From Algoriella xinjiangensis (GTDB taxonomy: Bacteria; Bacteroidota; Bacteroidia; Flavobacteriales; Weeksellaceae): a DNA stretch of 64,000 nt. Shown in pieces: positions 61,706-64,000 of the stretch; position 1 is the stretch's first letter, and every line of letters starts with the position of its first letter. Position numbers and translations under genes: made by a program. The stretch is from positions 1-64,000 of the forward strand of contig NZ_FOUZ01000014.1 in the NCBI RefSeq assembly GCF_900115015.1. Direction: 5' to 3'. The notes beneath the pieces were generated by a model that searched no databases, had not been told where the DNA came from, and was given only the letters and a program-made list of their open reading frames with translations.

Positions 61706-62623
61706 ATGATTTGGAACGATCACAAAAGTATAATTCAATCAATTGATATAAGTAAAATTACGTCACAAAATATTCAACTTTCAATTTTAAGAGAAGATTT
61801 AATTCATCCCGAAATTTCAGGAAATAAATACCGTAAATTAAAGTATAATTTTTTAGAAGCTGAAAAACTTGGTTTCAAAAAAATCATCACATTTGGCGGT
61901 GCATTTTCTAATCATATTTCCGCTACTGCAGCCGCGGGAAAAGAATATGGTTTTGAAACAATTGGTATTATTCGTGGTGAAGAATTAGCAGATAAAATTG
62001 AGGAAAATGCAACTTTACGATTTGCAAAAAATTGCGGAATGCAACTGCATTTTATTTCGCGAGAAGATTACAGAAAAAAAGAAGAAAATGATTTTCTTGA
62101 AACTTTAAATAATAAATTTCCAAATAGTTACGTTATTCCAGAAGGCGGCACAAATGATTTAGCTATAAGTGGTTGCAAAGAAATTTTACACGAAAATTGT
62201 GCTGAATATGATTTTATAGCTACTGCAATTGGAACATCTGGAACAATTGCGGGATTGATGGAAAGCACAAAACCTCATCAACATATTTTAGGTTTTCCGA
62301 GTTTGAAAGGTGATTTTATACAAAATGACATTAAAAATCTAACAAAAAAGCAAAATTTCACTATTTTTAATGAATATCATTTTGGTGGATATGGAAAAGT
62401 TTCGGAGGAATTAATTAATTTTGTAAATTATTTTAAACAAACAAACCAAATTCAATTGGAACCAATTTATACAGGAAAAATGGTTTTTGGTATTTTCGAA
62501 TTAATTAAAAATCATTATTTTAGAGATTATTCTAAGATTTTAATGATTCATACTGGCGGTCTGCAAGGCATTGAAGGAATGAATCAACACTTAAAAAAGA
62601 AAAACAAAATTACTATAGAATGA
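61706..62623 (+). CDS. PLP-dependent deaminase/D-cysteine desulfhydrase-like enzyme
   Basis: The 305-residue enzyme belongs to the ACC deaminase/D-cysteine desulfhydrase branch of fold type II PLP enzymes. The key segment SGNKYRKLKYNF holds the likely Schiff-base Lys41; FGGAFSNHISATAAAG, IPEGGTNDLAISG and ATAIGTSGTIAGLM are PLP-phosphate-binding features. IHTGGLQG near the end is also family-typical. Substrate is not certain: D-cysteine or another beta-substituted amino acid. It overlaps the next gene by four bases. Confidence 0.88.
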   Translation: MIWNDHKSIIQSIDISKITSQNIQLSILREDLIHPEISGNKYRKLKYNFLEAEKLGFKKIITFGGAFSNHISATAAAGKEYGFETIGIIRGEELADKIEENATLRFAKNCGMQLHFISREDYRKKEENDFLETLNNKFPNSYVIPEGGTNDLAISGCKEILHENCAEYDFIATAIGTSGTIAGLMESTKPHQHILGFPSLKGDFIQNDIKNLTKKQNFTIFNEYHFGGYGKVSEELINFVNYFKQTNQIQLEPIYTGKMVFGIFELIKNHYFRDYSKILMIHTGGLQGIEGMNQHLKKKNKITIE

Positions 62624-63723
62624 AAAAATTATTATTAGTTTTTGGTTTTGTTATATCAATTGCTCTACAAGCACAAGAATCTAGAGATGTTTCGTATATC
62701 CGAAAACACGCGATTTTAGCCGTAGAAGAAATGCAATTGTACAAAGTACCAGCAAGTATTACGCTTGCGCAAGGTTTATTAGAAACTGGTGGCGGACAAA
62801 GTAAATTGGCGGATCAAGCAAATAATCACTTTGGTATAAAATGTAAAGGTCCGGAAGAATGGCCAAATGATATGCCGAGAATTTACCATGATGATGATGC
62901 GCGAGGCGAATGTTTCAGAAAATATGGATCGGTTGAAGAAAGTTACCGCGATCATTCTAAATTTTTAGCTTTAAGACCTTATTATAAAGCTCTTTTTAAT
63001 TTAAATCAAACAGATTATAAAGCTTGGGCAAACGGACTTAAAAAATCGGGTTACGCAACAGATCCAAGTTATGCTTCTAAATTAATCTCTAGAATTGAAA
63101 AATATAATTTAGATCAATTTGATCAAATTTCTACAGAAGAAGTTTATGCAAAATTATATCATTTATACAACAATCAAGATGATAATTTATTGGCAAAAAA
63201 CTCTTCAAAACAGCTTAAAAAAGAGGAACGTAAAGAAGAACGAAACGAAATTAAAGATTTAAAAAACGAAGTTTCTTTAGCATCTAATAAATCAATTGAT
63301 GTTGTTTCTACAACAGATAATTCGCAAATAAATAACAGAACTGTAACGTACGAAACACGACCAATGAACCCGACGTTACGTATAAAAAGACATAAAAATA
63401 ACATACCATACATTGTTGCATTAGCGGGAGAATCTATTGGTACAATTGCAAAAACGTACAACAAAGCACCTTCGGATTTGGCGAGTTTTAATGAAATACA
63501 AATGGGTTCTAAATTATATGATGGACAAATTGTATTCTTCGGAAAAAAGAAAGCAAAAGGATCTGAAACAACTTATAAAGTACAAAACGGTGATGATATG
63601 TATACGATTTCGCAGCGTTTTGGTGTAAAAATTAATAGCTTGTATAAATTAAATAAAATGGAGCCTGGTGATCAACCAAAAATTGGGCAACGTATAAATT
63701 TAAAAACAAAAGTGAGAAGTTAA
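62620..63723 (+). CDS. Glucosaminidase with two LysM domains
   Basis: The 367-residue secreted hydrolase has a signal peptide (to about ALQAQ). An N-acetylglucosaminidase (Mannosyl-glycoprotein endo-beta-N-acetylglucosaminidase-type) domain at about 25-165 reads HAILAVEEMQLYKVPASITL, AQGLLETGGGQSKLA, NNHFGIKCKG and YRDHSKFLALRPYYKALFNL. Two LysM modules follow at about 262-312 and 318-365 (TTYKVQNGDDMYTISQRFGV). It cleaves peptidoglycan during growth or division. The stop is followed by a strong terminator. Confidence 0.95.
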   Translation: MKKLLLVFGFVISIALQAQESRDVSYIRKHAILAVEEMQLYKVPASITLAQGLLETGGGQSKLADQANNHFGIKCKGPEEWPNDMPRIYHDDDARGECFRKYGSVEESYRDHSKFLALRPYYKALFNLNQTDYKAWANGLKKSGYATDPSYASKLISRIEKYNLDQFDQISTEEVYAKLYHLYNNQDDNLLAKNSSKQLKKEERKEERNEIKDLKNEVSLASNKSIDVVSTTDNSQINNRTVTYETRPMNPTLRIKRHKNNIPYIVALAGESIGTIAKTYNKAPSDLASFNEIQMGSKLYDGQIVFFGKKKAKGSETTYKVQNGDDMYTISQRFGVKINSLYKLNKMEPGDQPKIGQRINLKTKVRS

Positions 63724-63731
63724 TTCACTCA

Positions 63732-63781
63732 AATAAACATAAAAAAAGCTTCCAAAATTGGAAGCTTTTTTTATGTTTATT
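63732..63781. terminator. Long perfect-stem bidirectional terminator
   Basis: A 24-bp perfect stem (arms 63732-63755 and 63758-63781, 2-nt loop), built on AAGCTTCCAA/TTGGAAGCTT, separates the glucosaminidase gene from the thioredoxin-like gene. Confidence 0.85.
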
Positions 63782-63791
63782 ATGTTTAATC

Positions 63792-64000
63792 TTATTTCAT
63801 TTCTCTAAATAAATCAACTAATTGCGTATTAACTTCGCCCGTTTGATAATCCATCGGCGCTGGTGCATTTGCGTTTATTATGTTACCTTCTTTATCTAAA
63901 ATAATAAAAGTTGGTATCACTTGAATTTGATAATCGTGTCCAAAATTATTTTCTCGTCCAGCAAATAGTTGCACACCCGACATTTGATTTTCTCTTACCA
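63792..64000 (-). CDS. Thioredoxin-like protein, C-terminal part (cut by window end)
   Basis: The visible 69 residues stay open to the window edge (VRENQMSGVQLF at the beginning) and so are only the C-terminus of a larger protein. They show the thioredoxin-fold end: YQIQVIPTFIILDKEGNI with a cis-Pro in IPTF, followed by a final helix TQLVDLFREMK. The family is probably TlpA/ResA-like thiol-disulfide oxidoreductase, common in Bacteroidetes periplasm. The active-site CxxC lies outside the window, so activity cannot be checked. Confidence 0.75.
   Translation of the reverse strand, partial: VRENQMSGVQLFAGRENNFGHDYQIQVIPTFIILDKEGNIINANAPAPMDYQTGEVNTQLVDLFREMK

Overview
The window reads as AT-rich chromosomal DNA of a Flavobacteriales bacterium, most likely a Weeksellaceae member resembling Empedobacter or Chryseobacterium relatives; the genus cannot be fixed from sequence alone. 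The reasons are several proteins with Bor/Por (type IX secretion, T9SS) C-terminal sorting domains, an S46 dipeptidyl-peptidase, Bacteroidetes-only families (DUF4290, DUF4294, gliding-type C-terminus), TAnnTTTG promoter cores, weak Shine-Dalgarno signals and a MurA with Asp at the usual Cys position.

Region 1-7000 differs from the rest. About ten small genes, all on the + strand, are separated by imperfect, foldable 30-180 bp elements. These begin with (GCT)AAC, end with AACGTTA/GTTG and have complementary arms, which is the architecture of integron attC recombination sites. Each gene sits between two such elements with almost no spare DNA. No integrase lies in the window, so the region looks like an integrase-less cassette cluster (CALIN-like) or the distal part of a chromosomal integron. 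Cassettes encode an SH3-type secreted protein, DUF2004, lipoproteins, a Cys-rich protein, a DUF4375/DMP19-like lipoprotein, a DUF6994 protein, a membrane protein and a TPM-domain remnant. Four of the ten are frameshifted.

Region 7300-25700 is core chromosome. It holds DUF4290-murA-DedA-aroE-DUF349-ribD, YigZ, an acyltransferase, a large secreted M36 metalloprotease, an M42 aminopeptidase, DUF4294, pfkA-gapA, an ECF sigma factor flanked by two paralogous 42-43 residue proteins, and aspS.

Region 25800-45770 holds T9SS cargo proteins, an amino-acid permease, M28, M20C and S46 peptidases (a peptide-scavenging set), a Crp/Fnr regulator, panE, a THUMP-like methyltransferase, a FUSC transporter and an ABC exporter.

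Region 45781-52085 is a compact six-gene minus-strand operon. In transcription order it encodes three phage-tail-collar (Mdp-like) proteins, a periplasmic-binding-protein-like protein without a signal peptide, a 1050-residue T9SS Ig-like surface protein and an 85-residue protein with a PIDG-hydrophobic-basic tail. No phage genes surround it. This is the second candidate undescribed system.

Region 52400-64000 has an Uup-type ABC-F protein, a four-gene DoxX-like/DUF2071/methyltransferase/membrane operon, a GH10-like lipoprotein hydrolase, a K+ channel, DUF2911 and DUF5522 proteins, a PLP-dependent deaminase-like enzyme, a LysM glucosaminidase and the C-terminus of a thioredoxin-like protein cut by the window end. 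No rRNA, tRNA, CRISPR array or insertion sequence was recognised. Many convergent gene ends carry clear hairpin terminators.
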